Of a stretch of 64,000 nucleotides of DNA, positions 46,188 to 56,490 are shown piece after piece (positions within the stretch are counted from its first letter, which is position 1; each line of letters opens with the position of its first letter). The stretch lies in NCBI RefSeq assembly GCF_016806835.2, contig NZ_CP086111.1, forward strand, positions 798,001 through 862,000, written 5' to 3'. Source of the DNA: Skermanella rosea. Its GTDB lineage: Bacteria > Pseudomonadota > Alphaproteobacteria > Azospirillales > Azospirillaceae. The position numbers and the translations under genes are program-made. Below the pieces are notes generated by a model. The model ran no database searches and was not told where the DNA came from. It worked only from the letters and a program-made list of their open reading frames with translations.

Positions 46188-47375
46188 ATGACGCGTTCCA
46201 GCAGGTCCAGTACCTCCACCGCCTTTTCCCCGCTCGCCCTCTCCCCGCTCTCCTTTCTTCCGGCCACCCGCCGCATCCCGGCGACCCTCCCCCTCATGGC
46301 GTTGGCGCTCGCGCTCGCCGCCTGCACCCCGTCGCAGTCGGCCGAAGAGGCGCCGGCCGATCCCCGGACCGGTCCCCAACTGGTCCGCGTCGCGGCGGTG
46401 CAGCCCGCCGGCCCCGCCGTCCGCGGCTTCACGGGCACCGTCTCCGCCCGCATCCAGAGCAACCTGGGCTTCCGCGTGCCGGGCAAGATCGTCGAGCGGC
46501 TGGTCGATGCCGGCCAGGTGGTCCGGTCCGGCCAGCCGCTCATGCGGATCGACCGCACCGGGTACGAGCACGCCATCGCGGCGCAGCTCGGCAACGTCGC
46601 GGCGGCGAAGGCGCGGCTGATCCAGGCCGCCGCCGACGAGACCCGGCTGCGCGGGCTGGTGGCGTCCGGCGCCGTCTCCACCGCGGCCTACGACCAGGCG
46701 AAGGCCGCGGCCGACAGCGCGCGGGCGTTGCTGGCCGCCGCCGAGGCGACCCTGAAGATTGCGCGGGACGAGGCCGACTACGCGACCCTGGTCGCCGATG
46801 CCGACGGCACGGTGGTGGAAACCCTGGGCGAGCCCGGGCAGGTCGTCGGCGCAGGGCAGCCCGTCGTCCGGCTGGCCCATGCCGGCCCGCGGGAGGCGGC
46901 GGTCAGCCTGCCGGAAACCCTGCGCCCCGCCCTCGGCTCCGCCGCGCGGGCAAGCCTCTACGGCAGCGGCGCGGAGTGGCCGGCCCGCCTGCGCTTGCTC
47001 TCGGATGCCGCCGATCCCGTCACCCGGACCTTTGACGCCCGGTACGTCCTCGACGGCGAGGCGGCGCGGGCGCCGCTGGGCGCCACCGTCACGGTATACC
47101 TGGAAGGGGCCGCAGCACCTGCCGCCGGCACGGTCCCGCTCGGCGCCGTCGCCGACCGGGGCGACGGGCCGGGCGTCTGGGTGCTAGACCCCGGCTCCGA
47201 GCCCGGCGGGGCGACCGTCTCGTTCCGGCCGGTCCGGATCGGCGCGGTCGGCGGGGAAACCGTCACCCTGGACGGCGGCGTCGGCGTCGGCGAGCGGGTC
47301 GTGGCGCTGGGCGGGCGCTTCCTCCACGAAGGGCAGCGCGTCCGCGTCGCCGAGGATCTCGCGGTGCTGCGATGA
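46188..47375 (+). CDS. RND efflux periplasmic adaptor (membrane-fusion) lipoprotein
   Basis: The adaptor of a tripartite pump, 395 residues. A Ser/Pro-rich N-terminus is followed by a lipoprotein signal (LALALAACTPSQ, lipobox LAAC). The lipoyl and hairpin segments are visible (VRGFTGTVSARIQSNLGFRV, VPGKIVERLVDAGQVVRSGQ, DEADYATLVADADGTVVETL), then a beta-barrel domain. I use the ATG at 46188, six bases after GGAGG. The stop overlaps the permease start as ATGA. Confidence 0.93.
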   Translation: MTRSSRSSTSTAFSPLALSPLSFLPATRRIPATLPLMALALALAACTPSQSAEEAPADPRTGPQLVRVAAVQPAGPAVRGFTGTVSARIQSNLGFRVPGKIVERLVDAGQVVRSGQPLMRIDRTGYEHAIAAQLGNVAAAKARLIQAAADETRLRGLVASGAVSTAAYDQAKAAADSARALLAAAEATLKIARDEADYATLVADADGTVVETLGEPGQVVGAGQPVVRLAHAGPREAAVSLPETLRPALGSAARASLYGSGAEWPARLRLLSDAADPVTRTFDARYVLDGEAARAPLGATVTVYLEGAAAPAAGTVPLGAVADRGDGPGVWVLDPGSEPGGATVSFRPVRIGAVGGETVTLDGGVGVGERVVALGGRFLHEGQRVRVAEDLAVLR

Positions 47376-50300
47376 CGGGCTTCAACCTTTCCGCCCTGGC
47401 GGTCCGCGAGCGCTCGGTCACCCTGTTCCTGATCGTCGCGATCATCCTTGCCGGGGGCTACGCCTTCGTGAAGCTGGGACGCGCCGAGGACCCCGTCTTC
47501 ACGATCAAGGTGCTGACGGTTTCGGCGATCTGGCCCGGAGCGACCGCCCGGGAGATGCAGGACCTCGTCGCCGATCCGCTGGAGAAGCGCCTTCAGGAGC
47601 TTCGCTGGTACGACCGCGTCGAGACCTTCACCCGTCCCGGCCTGGCCTTCATGACGGTCACGCTGAGGGACGACACGCCTCCGTCCGAGGTGCCGGCCGA
47701 ATTCTACCAGGCCCGCAAAAAGCTGGACGACGAGGCCCGCAACCTTCCGCAGGGCGTCCTGGGGCCCTTCGTCAACGACGAGTTCTCGGACGTGACGTTC
47801 GCCCTCTTCGCGGTCCAGGCGCCCGACATGCCGCCGCGGCTGCTGACGCGGGAGGCCGAACGGCTCCGCCAGCGGCTTCTGCAAGTGGCGGGGGTCAAGA
47901 AGGTGAACATCCTGGGCGAGCGTCCGGAACGGATCTTCGTCGAGTTCTCCCACGCGAGGCTGGCGACCCTCGGCATCGGGGCCAGGGACATCTTCGACGC
48001 GCTCCAGCGCCGGAACGCGGTCACGCCGGCCGGATCGATCGAGACCGACGGGCCGCAGGTCTTCGTCCGGCTCGACGGCGCCTACGACGACCTGCAGGAG
48101 ATCCGCGACACGCCGATCGTCTCCGGCGGGCGCGTGCTGAAGCTGTCCGACATCGCCTCGGTCGAGCGCGGCTACGAGGACCCGGCCACCTTCCTGATCC
48201 GCCACGGCGGCGAGCCGGCCCTGATGCTCGGCGTCGTCATGCAGGACGGCTGGAACGGCCTGGAACTGGGCGCGGCGCTGGAGTCGGAGCGGGCGCGGAT
48301 CTCGGCGGAGCTGCCGGCCGGCCTCGCGCTCACGAAGATCACGGACCAGGCGGTCAATATCCGCGAGTCCGTGGACGAGTTCATGCTCAAGTTCTTCGCG
48401 GCGCTGGGCGTGGTCATGGCGGTCAGCCTCGCCAGCCTGGGGTGGCGGGTCGGCATCGTGGTCGCGGCGGCGGTGCCGCTGACGCTGGCGATCGTCTTCG
48501 TGGTCATGCTCGACACCGGGCGGGCGTTCGACCGGATCACGCTGGGCGCCCTGATCGTGGCGCTCGGCCTGCTGGTGGACGACGCGATCATCGCGATCGA
48601 GATGATGGTGGTGAAGCTGGAGGAGGGCTTCGAGCGCGCCAAGGCCGCCGCCTATGCCTGGAGCCATACCGCCGCCCCCATGCTGTCGGGCACGCTCATC
48701 ACCGTCATCGGCTTCACGCCGGTCGGGTTCGCCAGGTCGACCGCGGGCGAGTATGCCGGCAACATCTTCTGGATCGTCGGGTTCGCCCTGGTCGCGTCCT
48801 GGTTCGTCGCGGTGATCTTCACCCCCTATCTCGGGGTCAGGCTGCTGCCCGACATCAAGCCGGTTCCGGGCGGGCACGCGGCGATCTACGCGACGCCCAA
48901 CTACCGCCGGCTGCGCCGGATCGTGGGATGGTCGGTCCGCCGCAAGTTCCCCGTCGCGGGCGCGGTGGTCGGCCTGCTGGTCCTGTCCGGGCTGGGCCTG
49001 GGCACGGTCAAGCAGCAGTTCTTCCCGGCCTCCGACCGGCCGGAGGTGCTGGTCGAGGTGCAGATGCCGGAAGGGACCGGCATCGCCGCCACGTCGGCCG
49101 CGACGGCCAAGGTCGAGGCCTGGCTGAAGCTCCAGCCGGAGGCGGAGATCGTCACCAGCTACATCGGCCAGGGCGCCGCCCGGTTCTTCCTGTCCTACAG
49201 CCCGGAACTGCCCGATCCGTCCTTCGCCAAGCTGGTCGTGCTGACCCCCGACGCGGAGGCGCGCGACCGCCTCAAGCTCCGCCTGCGCCAGCGGATCGCG
49301 GAGGGGCTGGCCCCGGAGGCGCGGCTGCGGGTGACCCAGCTGGTGTTCGGCCCCTATTCCCGCTTCATGGTCAATTTCCGGGTGATGGGTCCCGATCCGG
49401 CGCGGCTCCGCGCCATCGCCGACGAGGTCCAGGCGGTGATGCGGGCCAATCCCCACACAAGGCAGGTCAACCAGGACTGGGGCGATCGCGCGCCGACGGT
49501 GCATTTCGTCCTGGACCAGGACCGCCTGGGCCTGATCGGCCTGACGCCCCGGGACGTGGGCGAGCAGCTCCGGTTCCTGCTGGCCGGCGTGCCGGTGACC
49601 CAGGTCCGGGACGGCATCCGCGCGGTCGAGGTGGTCGCCCGCAGCGCCGGCCCGGAACGCCTGGACCCGTCCAGGCTCGGCGAGCTGACCCTGACCGCGC
49701 GCGACGGCCGGCCGGTCCCGCTCTCCCAGGTCGGCCGCGTCGAGATCCGGCCGGAGGACCCGATCCTGAAGCGCCGCGACCGCACGCCCACCATCACCGT
49801 CCAGGCCGACATCGACGAGACCCTGCAGCCGCCCGAGGTCTCGCTGGAGATCCTGGAAGCGCTGGCGCCGCTGACGGCGCGGCTGCCCGACGGCTACCGG
49901 ATCGAGGCGGGCGGCAACATCGAGGACGCGGGCAAGGCCAACGCGGCGCTGCTCCCGCTGTTCCCGGTCATGATCCTGCTGACCCTGCTGGTCCTCGTCG
50001 TGCAGACCCGGTCGCTGTCGGCGACCGCCATGGTGTTCCTGACGGCGCCGCTGGGGCTGGTCGGCGCCGTGCCGGCCCTGCTGCTGTTCCAGCAGCCCTT
50101 CGGCTTCAACGCGATCCTGGGGCTGATCGGGCTGTCCGGCATCCTGATGCGCAACACGCTGATCCTGATCGGCCAGATCCACGCCAACCAGCGGGACGGG
50201 CAGGATCCCTACACCGCCGTGGTCGAGGCGACCGTCCAGCGCGCCCGGCCGGTGATCCTGACGGCGCTGGCCGCCGTGCTGGCCTTCATCCCGCTGACCA

Positions 50301-50503
50301 CCTCGGTCTTCTGGGGCTCGATGGCCTATACCCTGATCGGCGGCACGGCGGCCGGCACGGTGCTGACCCTGGTGTTCCTGCCGACCCTCTACGCGATCTG
50401 GTTCCGGGTCCGCGCCGGCGAGGCTCCCGCCGCGCCGCGGGCGACGCCGGATGACCTCATCCCGGGGTTGACGGTCTCCGGCTCGCGCCATAGCGTCGTC
50501 TGA
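47372..50503 (+). CDS. RND efflux permease (AcrB/MmpL superfamily, HAE1-like)
   Basis: The inner-membrane proton-driven pump, 1043 residues with 12 expected helices in two halves, each with a large periplasmic loop. The first helix is VTLFLIVAIILAGGYAFVKL. The helix-4 proton relay is LGLLVDDAIIAIEMMVVKLE with the Asp pair. Other segments include FRVMGPDPARLRAIADEVQA and, in the second half, VMILLTLLVLVVQTRSLSAT and ILMRNTLILIGQIH. It is cotranscribed with the adaptor. No outer-membrane channel gene (TolC) is in the operon, so the pump must use a channel from elsewhere. Substrate range unknown. Confidence 0.94.
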   Translation: MTGFNLSALAVRERSVTLFLIVAIILAGGYAFVKLGRAEDPVFTIKVLTVSAIWPGATAREMQDLVADPLEKRLQELRWYDRVETFTRPGLAFMTVTLRDDTPPSEVPAEFYQARKKLDDEARNLPQGVLGPFVNDEFSDVTFALFAVQAPDMPPRLLTREAERLRQRLLQVAGVKKVNILGERPERIFVEFSHARLATLGIGARDIFDALQRRNAVTPAGSIETDGPQVFVRLDGAYDDLQEIRDTPIVSGGRVLKLSDIASVERGYEDPATFLIRHGGEPALMLGVVMQDGWNGLELGAALESERARISAELPAGLALTKITDQAVNIRESVDEFMLKFFAALGVVMAVSLASLGWRVGIVVAAAVPLTLAIVFVVMLDTGRAFDRITLGALIVALGLLVDDAIIAIEMMVVKLEEGFERAKAAAYAWSHTAAPMLSGTLITVIGFTPVGFARSTAGEYAGNIFWIVGFALVASWFVAVIFTPYLGVRLLPDIKPVPGGHAAIYATPNYRRLRRIVGWSVRRKFPVAGAVVGLLVLSGLGLGTVKQQFFPASDRPEVLVEVQMPEGTGIAATSAATAKVEAWLKLQPEAEIVTSYIGQGAARFFLSYSPELPDPSFAKLVVLTPDAEARDRLKLRLRQRIAEGLAPEARLRVTQLVFGPYSRFMVNFRVMGPDPARLRAIADEVQAVMRANPHTRQVNQDWGDRAPTVHFVLDQDRLGLIGLTPRDVGEQLRFLLAGVPVTQVRDGIRAVEVVARSAGPERLDPSRLGELTLTARDGRPVPLSQVGRVEIRPEDPILKRRDRTPTITVQADIDETLQPPEVSLEILEALAPLTARLPDGYRIEAGGNIEDAGKANAALLPLFPVMILLTLLVLVVQTRSLSATAMVFLTAPLGLVGAVPALLLFQQPFGFNAILGLIGLSGILMRNTLILIGQIHANQRDGQDPYTAVVEATVQRARPVILTALAAVLAFIPLTTSVFWGSMAYTLIGGTAAGTVLTLVFLPTLYAIWFRVRAGEAPAAPRATPDDLIPGLTVSGSRHSVV

Positions 50504-50540
50504 CAAGCCGCGACAAGAAGGCGGCGGAGGGGGAAAGAGC

Positions 50541-51536
50541 ATGCATATCCTTATCATCGGCGCGGCCGGCATGGTCGGCCGCAAACTGGCCGGGCGCCTG
50601 GCGGTTGACGGCCAACTCGGGGGGAAGGGCGTGGACGTCTTGACCCTGGCCGACATGGTCGAGGCCGAGGCGCCGGCCGGCTTCACGGGCGAGGTTCGTA
50701 AGGTCGCCCTCGACATCTCCAAACCGGGCGAGGTGGAAAAGCTGGTCGCCGCGCGGCCGGACGTGATCTTCCACCTCGCGGCCATCGTCTCCGGCGAGGC
50801 GGAGGCGGATTTCGAGAAGGGCTACGCGATCAACCTGGACGGAACGCGCTTCCTGTTCGAGGCGATCCGGCTCGAATCCGCCCGGGAGCCTTACAAGCCG
50901 CGCGTCGTCTTCTCCTCCTCCATCGCGGTGTTCGGGGCGCCGTTCCCGGAGAAGATCGGCGACGAGTTCTTCACCACGCCGCTGACCAGCTACGGCACCC
51001 AGAAGGCCATGGGGGAGCTGCTGCTGGCGGATTATTCGCGGCGCGGTTTCTTCGACGGCATCGGCATCCGGCTGCCGACCATCTGCATCCGTCCGGGCAA
51101 GCCGAACAAGGCGGCGTCGGGCTTCTTCTCCAACATCCTGCGCGAACCCTTGGCCGGGCAGGAGGCCGTGCTGCCGGTCGGCGAGGATGTCCGGCACTGG
51201 CACGCCAGCCCGCGCTCCGCGGTCGGGTTCCTGCTGCACGCCGCGACCATGGACCTGGAGCGGCTGGGCTGGCGCCGCAACCTGTCGATGCCCGGCCTGT
51301 CGGCGACGGTGGGGGAGCAGATCGAGGCGCTGCGCCGGGTCGCCGGCGACAAGGCCGTGAAGCTGATCCGGCACGAGCCCGATCCCTTCATCATGAAGAT
51401 CGTGGCAGGCTGGTCGCGCGACTTCGATACCAGCCGGGCGGAATCCCTGGGTTTCACGGCGGAGAAGAATTTCGACGAGATCATCCGGGTCCATGTCGAG
51501 GACGAACTGGGTGGGAAACTGCCGACTTATTCCTGA
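50541..51536 (+). CDS. denD: NAD-dependent epimerase/dehydratase, D-erythronate dehydrogenase-like
   Basis: A 331-residue extended SDR protein starting MHILIIGAAGMVGRKLAGRL with the NAD-binding motif. It shows the DVIFHLAAIVSGEAEADF segment, the catalytic SSSIAVFG ... YGTQKAMGELL (Ser/Tyr/Lys), and CIRPGKPNKAASGFFSNIL typical of DenD. DenD oxidises D-erythronate at C2 in tetronate catabolism. The partner genes denK and otnC/otnI are not adjacent; instead a ROK repressor and a sugar importer follow, so the substrate may be a related polyol or sugar acid. The gene symbol is by family, not proven. Confidence 0.8.
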   Translation: MHILIIGAAGMVGRKLAGRLAVDGQLGGKGVDVLTLADMVEAEAPAGFTGEVRKVALDISKPGEVEKLVAARPDVIFHLAAIVSGEAEADFEKGYAINLDGTRFLFEAIRLESAREPYKPRVVFSSSIAVFGAPFPEKIGDEFFTTPLTSYGTQKAMGELLLADYSRRGFFDGIGIRLPTICIRPGKPNKAASGFFSNILREPLAGQEAVLPVGEDVRHWHASPRSAVGFLLHAATMDLERLGWRRNLSMPGLSATVGEQIEALRRVAGDKAVKLIRHEPDPFIMKIVAGWSRDFDTSRAESLGFTAEKNFDEIIRVHVEDELGGKLPTYS

Positions 51537-51651
51537 AACGGGTCGAAGTGGCCGCGGGTCGGTTCGATCTTCGGGCTTGACGGTTTGAAGCTCCCGCCGT
51601 AGCGTTCCCTGCAAGCCGCGATCAGACGGCTGTCGTGGGGAGCGTTCCGGT

Positions 51652-52926
51652 GTGGCTGTCTTGATTCCAGGGTCTTCGACCGCATGGTCCGGCCTGTCGG
51701 CCAGCGAAAGGGCCGTGCTGGACCTGCTGTTCTGGTCCCCGGGCCTGTCCCGCGACACGATCTCGACGCGCGCCGCCTTCTCCAAGACCCGCACCAACGC
51801 CATCGTCGCGGGCCTGATCGAGCAGGGCCTGGTCGAGGAGATCGGCCTTCAGGAATCGACCGGCGGCCGGCGCGCCGAGACGATCCGCATCAACCGCGGG
51901 CTGGGCGTGCTGCTGGGCGTCGATCTCGACGCCACCCGGTTCGACGTCGCCGTCTTCACCCCCGACCTCCACCTGCTGGCCCGCGACGGCGAGGAGATCG
52001 ACGTGCGCCGGGGTCCCGGGCTGGTGCTGTCCCATGTCCGGGCGCGGATGCGCGGCCTGCTGGCGCGCTGCGGCGCCACGGCCGACCAAGTGCTCGGCAT
52101 CGGCATCGGCGTTCCCGGCCCGGTGAATTTCGACACCGCCGAACTGGTGGCCCCGCCGCTGATGCCGGAATGGGACAGCTTCTCGATCCGCGCCGACCTG
52201 CGCGCCGACTATGCGGCGCCGATCTTCGTGGACAACGACGTGAACCTGATGGCCCTGGGCGAGCTGTGGCACCTCCGCCGCCGGCTGCAGGACTTCCTGG
52301 TCATCAAGGTCAGCACCGGCATCGGCTGCGGCATCGTCTGCCACGGGCAGGTCTATCGCGGGGCCAACGGCTCGGCCGGCGATGTCGGGCATATCTGCGT
52401 GGACACCCACGGCCCGCGCTGCCACTGCGGCAATATCGGCTGCGTCGAGGCCATGGCCGCCGGACCCGCCATCGCCCGCATGGGGGCGGAGGCGGCCCAG
52501 GCCGGCGAAAGCCCCGTGCTGGCCGACATGCTCGCGGCCAAGGGGGCAATCGATCTGGGCGACGTGGCCCAGGCCAGCCGCGCCGGCGACGCCGCGTCCA
52601 ATATGATCATCCAGCGCGCCGGGGCGAGGATCGGGCAGATGCTGGCCTCCGTGGTCAATTTCTTCAACCCGTCCCACGTCTTCATCGGCGGGGAGGGGGC
52701 ACGCATCGGGCCGCTGTTCCTGGCCTCCGTGCGGCAGAGCGTCTACCAGCGCTCCCTGCCGCTCTCCACCCGCAACCTCCAGATCCAGTACACCCCGCTC
52801 GGCGAGCAGGCCGGGCTGATCGGCGCCGGCGTCCTGGCGATGCAGGAGGCCATGAGGGACAGGGCCCGGAATGGGGCGCGGGGAAACCTGCTGGAACCCA
52901 GCCAGCTTGAGAGTGCCGGCCCATGA
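51652..52926 (+). CDS. ROK-family transcriptional repressor
   Basis: A 424-residue ROK protein of the NagC/Mlc type. A winged helix-turn-helix (GLSASERAVLDLLFWSPGLS, AAFSKTRTNAIVAGLIEQGL) occupies the N-terminal 80 residues. The ROK domain follows, with GIGVPGPVNFDTAELV, the sugar-binding DNDVNLMALGELWHLRRR, the ATP-like GTGIGCGIV and the zinc motif CHCGNIGCVEAMAAG. The start is a GTG. Its stop overlaps the start of the ABC ATPase gene as ATGA, so regulator and transporter are cotranscribed. It probably represses this operon, with the imported sugar or a derivative as inducer (inference). Confidence 0.93.
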   Translation: MAVLIPGSSTAWSGLSASERAVLDLLFWSPGLSRDTISTRAAFSKTRTNAIVAGLIEQGLVEEIGLQESTGGRRAETIRINRGLGVLLGVDLDATRFDVAVFTPDLHLLARDGEEIDVRRGPGLVLSHVRARMRGLLARCGATADQVLGIGIGVPGPVNFDTAELVAPPLMPEWDSFSIRADLRADYAAPIFVDNDVNLMALGELWHLRRRLQDFLVIKVSTGIGCGIVCHGQVYRGANGSAGDVGHICVDTHGPRCHCGNIGCVEAMAAGPAIARMGAEAAQAGESPVLADMLAAKGAIDLGDVAQASRAGDAASNMIIQRAGARIGQMLASVVNFFNPSHVFIGGEGARIGPLFLASVRQSVYQRSLPLSTRNLQIQYTPLGEQAGLIGAGVLAMQEAMRDRARNGARGNLLEPSQLESAGP

Positions 52927-54413
52927 GCATCGCCGTCCGGTTCGATGGAATCGTGAAGGAGTTCGGCTCCGTGCGCGTGCTGCACGGCGTCGGCTTCGAG
53001 CTGGCGCCCGGCCGGGTCTACGGCCTGCTGGGCGAGAACGGCGCCGGCAAGTCCACGCTGATGAAGATCCTCAGCGGCTACGAGCAGCCGACCGGCGGCA
53101 CCGTCCATGTGGACGGCCAGCCCCGGACCTTCCGCAGCTCCCGCGACGCCGAGGCCGCCGGGATCGTCCTGATCCACCAGGAATTCAACCTGGCCGAGGA
53201 CCTGACGATCCAGCAGAACATCTTCCTCGGCCATGAGAGGAAGCGCGGCTGGTGGCTGGACGAGGCGGCGATGCGGGCCGACACCGTCCGGGTGCTGGCC
53301 CAGGTCGGCCTTGACCGCGACCCCGACACGCCGGTCCGGCAGCTGATCGTGGCGGAGAAGCAGCTGGTCGAGATCGCCAAGGCGCTCGCCCGCAACGCCC
53401 GCCTGCTGATCATGGACGAGCCGACCGCCTCCCTGACTCCGGGGGAGACGGAGGCGCTGTTCGCCCTGATGGCCAAGCTCCACGGCGAAGGCGTCACCAT
53501 CGTCTATATCTCCCACAAGCTGGACGAGGTGGAGCGCACCACCGACGAGGTGATCGTGATGCGCGACGGCCGCTTCGTCACCCGGCAGGCCACCCGCGAC
53601 GTGACCCGCCACCAGATGGCCAACCTGATGGTCGGGCGGGAGCTGTCCGACCTCTACCCGCCCAAGGACCCGGCGCCCGCCGGCAAGCCGCCGCTGCTGA
53701 GCGTGCGCGGGCTGAACGTGCCCGGCTGGGCTTCGGGTATCGGCTTCGAGGTTCAACCCGGCGAGATCCTGGGGTTCGCCGGGCTGGTCGGCGCCGGCCG
53801 GACCGAGCTGTTCGAGGGACTGCTGGGCCTGCGCCCGCACGACGTGGAGCGGATCGAGCTGGACGGCCGGGAGATCCGCATCCGCAACCCGCGCGACGCG
53901 GTGGACCAGGGCCTGACCTACCTGAGCGAGGACCGCAAGGGGAAGGGCCTCCATGTCGGGTTCGGCCTGAGCGAGAACCTGACCATGATGGCGCTGGAGC
54001 ACTACGCGAAGCCCTGGCTCCGCCCCCGCGAGGAGCGCCGCGCGCTGGAGACGGCTGTGAAGGATTTCGGCATCCGCACCGGATCGCTGGACGTCCGCGC
54101 CGCCTCCCTGTCGGGCGGCAACCAGCAGAAGCTGGCGCTCGCCAAGGTTCTCCACCCCCGGCCCAAGGTGGTCGTCCTGGACGAGCCGACCCGCGGCGTC
54201 GATGTCGGCGCCAAGCGGGACATCTATTTCCTGATCCAGCGGCTGGCGCGCGAAGGGCGCGGCGTCGTCGTGGTCTCGTCGGAGCTGATGGAACTGGTCG
54301 GCCTGTGCCACCGCGTCGCGGTGATGCGCGCGGGCCGCATCCAGGCCGTCGTCGACGCGCAACATCTGACCGAAGAGGAGCTGATCTCCCATGCGACGGG
54401 AACGAAGCAGTGA
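52923..54413 (+). CDS. Sugar ABC transporter ATPase (RbsA/XylG-like)
   Basis: A 496-residue protein with two fused nucleotide-binding domains, as in ribose-type carbohydrate importers. The first domain has LLGENGAGKSTLMKILSGY, and LIMDEPTASLTPGETEALF as Walker B/D-loop. The second has the family's degenerate loop GFAGLVGAGRTELFEGLLGL, the signature LSGGNQQKLALAKVLHP and VVLDEPTRGVDVGAKRDIYF. It overlaps the ROK gene at ATGA and precedes the permease by nine bases. The transported sugar cannot be named. Confidence 0.94.
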   Translation: MSIAVRFDGIVKEFGSVRVLHGVGFELAPGRVYGLLGENGAGKSTLMKILSGYEQPTGGTVHVDGQPRTFRSSRDAEAAGIVLIHQEFNLAEDLTIQQNIFLGHERKRGWWLDEAAMRADTVRVLAQVGLDRDPDTPVRQLIVAEKQLVEIAKALARNARLLIMDEPTASLTPGETEALFALMAKLHGEGVTIVYISHKLDEVERTTDEVIVMRDGRFVTRQATRDVTRHQMANLMVGRELSDLYPPKDPAPAGKPPLLSVRGLNVPGWASGIGFEVQPGEILGFAGLVGAGRTELFEGLLGLRPHDVERIELDGREIRIRNPRDAVDQGLTYLSEDRKGKGLHVGFGLSENLTMMALEHYAKPWLRPREERRALETAVKDFGIRTGSLDVRAASLSGGNQQKLALAKVLHPRPKVVVLDEPTRGVDVGAKRDIYFLIQRLAREGRGVVVVSSELMELVGLCHRVAVMRAGRIQAVVDAQHLTEEELISHATGTKQ

Positions 54414-54422
54414 GGGGGCGGC

Positions 54423-55430
54423 GTGGTAGAGCGGCAAGCTGAACCCCGGACGGTGCCCCGGTTCCAGCAGGTGCGGTCGCTGGGCTCGTGGCTGCACGGC
54501 GTCGGGCCGATCGCGGGGCTGGTGCTGCTGTGTGTCGTCGGCACCCTGCTGAACGGCGATTTCGCCTCGCTCGACAACGCGACGAACGTGCTGACCCGTA
54601 CCGCCTTCATCGGCATCATCGCGGTCGGCATGTGCTTCGTCATCATCTCGGGCGGCATCGACCTGTCGGTCGGCTCCATGGCGGCGCTGATCGCCGGCCT
54701 GGTCATCCTGCTGATGAACACGCTGGCCGGGTGGATCGCCCAGCCGGTGCTGGTGGTCGCCGCCGGCATGGTCTGCTCGGTCCTGCTGGGCGCCGCATTC
54801 GGCCTGATCCACGGGCTGCTGATCACCCGCGGCCGGATCGAGCCCTTCATCGTCACGCTGGGCACGCTCGGCATCTTCCGGGCCTACCTGACCTACTTCT
54901 CCAACGGCGGCGCCATCACCCTCGACTACGAGCTGTCGGACGTCTACAGCCCGGTCTACTACGCGACCCTGGCCGGCCTCCCGGTTCCCGTCTGGGTGTT
55001 CCTGCTGGTGGCGGTCGCGGGCGGCCTGATCCTGAACCGGACCGCCTACGGGCGCTACGTCCAGGCGATCGGCTCCAACGAGCAGGTGGCGCGCTACGCC
55101 GCGGTGAACGTCGACCGGATCAAGGTGCTGACCTACGCGCTGCTGGGCGCCTGCGTCGGCATCGCGACGCTGCTCTACGTGCCCCGGCTGGGCTCGTCCT
55201 CGCCGACCACCGGCCTGCTGTGGGAGCTGGAGGCGATCGCCGCGGTGATCGTCGGCGGCACCGCGCTGAAGGGCGGGTCGGGCAGCATCGTCGGGACCGT
55301 CGTCGGCGCCATCCTGCTGTCGGTCATCAGCAACATCCTGAACCTGACCAGCGTCATCAGCGTCTACCTGAACGCGGCGGTCCAGGGCTTCGTGATCATC
55401 ATCGTGGCGTTCCTGCAAAGGCGGAAATGA
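54423..55430 (+). CDS. Sugar ABC transporter permease (RbsC-like)
   Basis: A 335-residue inner-membrane permease of the BPD_transp_2 family with about ten hydrophobic helices ([57 protein letters not shown] and others). The conserved [16 protein letters not shown] segment and [19 protein letters not shown] are diagnostic of RbsC/XylH-type permeases. The start is a GTG, nine bases after the ATPase stop. It forms a complex with the flanking ATPase and binding protein. Confidence 0.94.
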   Translation: MVERQAEPRTVPRFQQVRSLGSWLHGVGPIAGLVLLCVVGTLLNGDFASLDNATNVLTRTAFIGIIAVGMCFVIISGGIDLSVGSMAALIAGLVILLMNTLAGWIAQPVLVVAAGMVCSVLLGAAFGLIHGLLITRGRIEPFIVTLGTLGIFRAYLTYFSNGGAITLDYELSDVYSPVYYATLAGLPVPVWVFLLVAVAGGLILNRTAYGRYVQAIGSNEQVARYAAVNVDRIKVLTYALLGACVGIATLLYVPRLGSSSPTTGLLWELEAIAAVIVGGTALKGGSGSIVGTVVGAILLSVISNILNLTSVISVYLNAAVQGFVIIIVAFLQRRK

Positions 55431-55472
55431 CCACGCCGGCAAGGCCGGCAAAAGCAAGGGGAGGAAGAGACC

Positions 55473-56435
55473 ATGACGTTGAAGTCCTGCATAGTCGCGA
55501 TGGCCGCGGCGGCGGTCGCGTTCGGGGCGCCCGCGGCGGCGTTCGCCCAGAACAAGGTCAACCTGGGCGTCGCCATCCCGGCGGCGACCCACAGCTTCAC
55601 CGCCGGCATCGTCTGGTGGGCCAACGAGGCCAAGAAGGAGCTGGAGGCCAAGCACCCCGACCTGAAGGTCACGATCAAGACGGCGGCCAACGCCGGCGAG
55701 CAGGCCAACCAGCTCCAGGACCTGGCGACCGCCAACAGGATCAACGCGCTGGTGATCTTCCCGTTCGAATCGGCGGCGCTGACCCGGCCGGTGGCCCAGG
55801 TCAAGAAGCAGGGCGTGTACGTGACCGTGGTCGACCGCGGCCTGACCGACACCAGCGCCCAGGACGCGTACGTGTCCGGCGACAACACAGCCTTCGGCAA
55901 CGTGCCCGCGGAGTACATCGCCAAGGCGCTGGACGGGAAGGGCAATATCGTGGCCCTGCGCGGCATCGCCACCACGCTCGACAACGAGCGGATGGACGCC
56001 TTCAACTCCGTGCTGAAGAACTATCCCGACATCAAGCTGCTGGACGCCCGGTACGCCAACTGGAACCGCGACGACGCCTTCAAGGTGATGCAGGACTACC
56101 TGACCCGCTTCAAGCAGATCGACGCGGTGTGGGCCGCCGACGACGACATGGCGGTCGGCGTGCTGAGGGCGATCGAGCAGGCCAAGCGCGAGGACATCAA
56201 GATCGTGTTCGGCGGCGCCGGGGCCAAGGGCATGATCAAGACCCTGATCGACGGCGCCGACCCGCGCATCCAGGCCAACGTCTCCTACTCGCCGAAATTC
56301 ATCTACGAGGCGATCAAAATGACGGCCGAGGCCCGCCTGAAGGGCGAGGCGCTGCCGGCAACCACCATCGTGCCCTCGGTGCTGATCACCAAGGACAACG
56401 CGAAGGACTTCTACTTCCCCGACAGCCCGTTCTGA
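55473..56435 (+). CDS. Sugar ABC transporter substrate-binding protein (RbsB-like)
   Basis: A 320-residue periplasmic binding protein with signal peptide ([17 protein letters not shown]). The fold is periplasmic-binding-protein family 4: [60 protein letters not shown] and [20 protein letters not shown]. The neighbouring ROK regulator and DenD-like dehydrogenase suggest a polyol, sugar acid or aldose. A strong palindromic hairpin (56444-56469) ends the operon. Confidence 0.94.
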   Translation: MTLKSCIVAMAAAAVAFGAPAAAFAQNKVNLGVAIPAATHSFTAGIVWWANEAKKELEAKHPDLKVTIKTAANAGEQANQLQDLATANRINALVIFPFESAALTRPVAQVKKQGVYVTVVDRGLTDTSAQDAYVSGDNTAFGNVPAEYIAKALDGKGNIVALRGIATTLDNERMDAFNSVLKNYPDIKLLDARYANWNRDDAFKVMQDYLTRFKQIDAVWAADDDMAVGVLRAIEQAKREDIKIVFGGAGAKGMIKTLIDGADPRIQANVSYSPKFIYEAIKMTAEARLKGEALPATTIVPSVLITKDNAKDFYFPDSPF

Positions 56436-56443
56436 GGAACCCC

Positions 56444-56469
56444 GGGGCGGACCCGGCCGGGCCCGCCCC
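56444..56469. terminator. Hairpin between the convergent transporter and autotransporter genes
   Basis: GGGGCGGACCCGG and CCGGGCCCGCCCC pair with one mismatch over 13 positions. It lies between genes that end toward each other (stops at 56435 and 56491), so it can serve both transcripts. No T-run follows. Confidence 0.65.
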
Positions 56470-56490
56470 ATTCCCCGACGACCGTATCTT

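Noticed and set aside
46958-50785. 1275-residue minus-strand frame over the RND permease
   Set aside because: Antisense shadow: Arg/Asp/His/Gln-rich with no domains, while the plus strand encodes a canonical permease.
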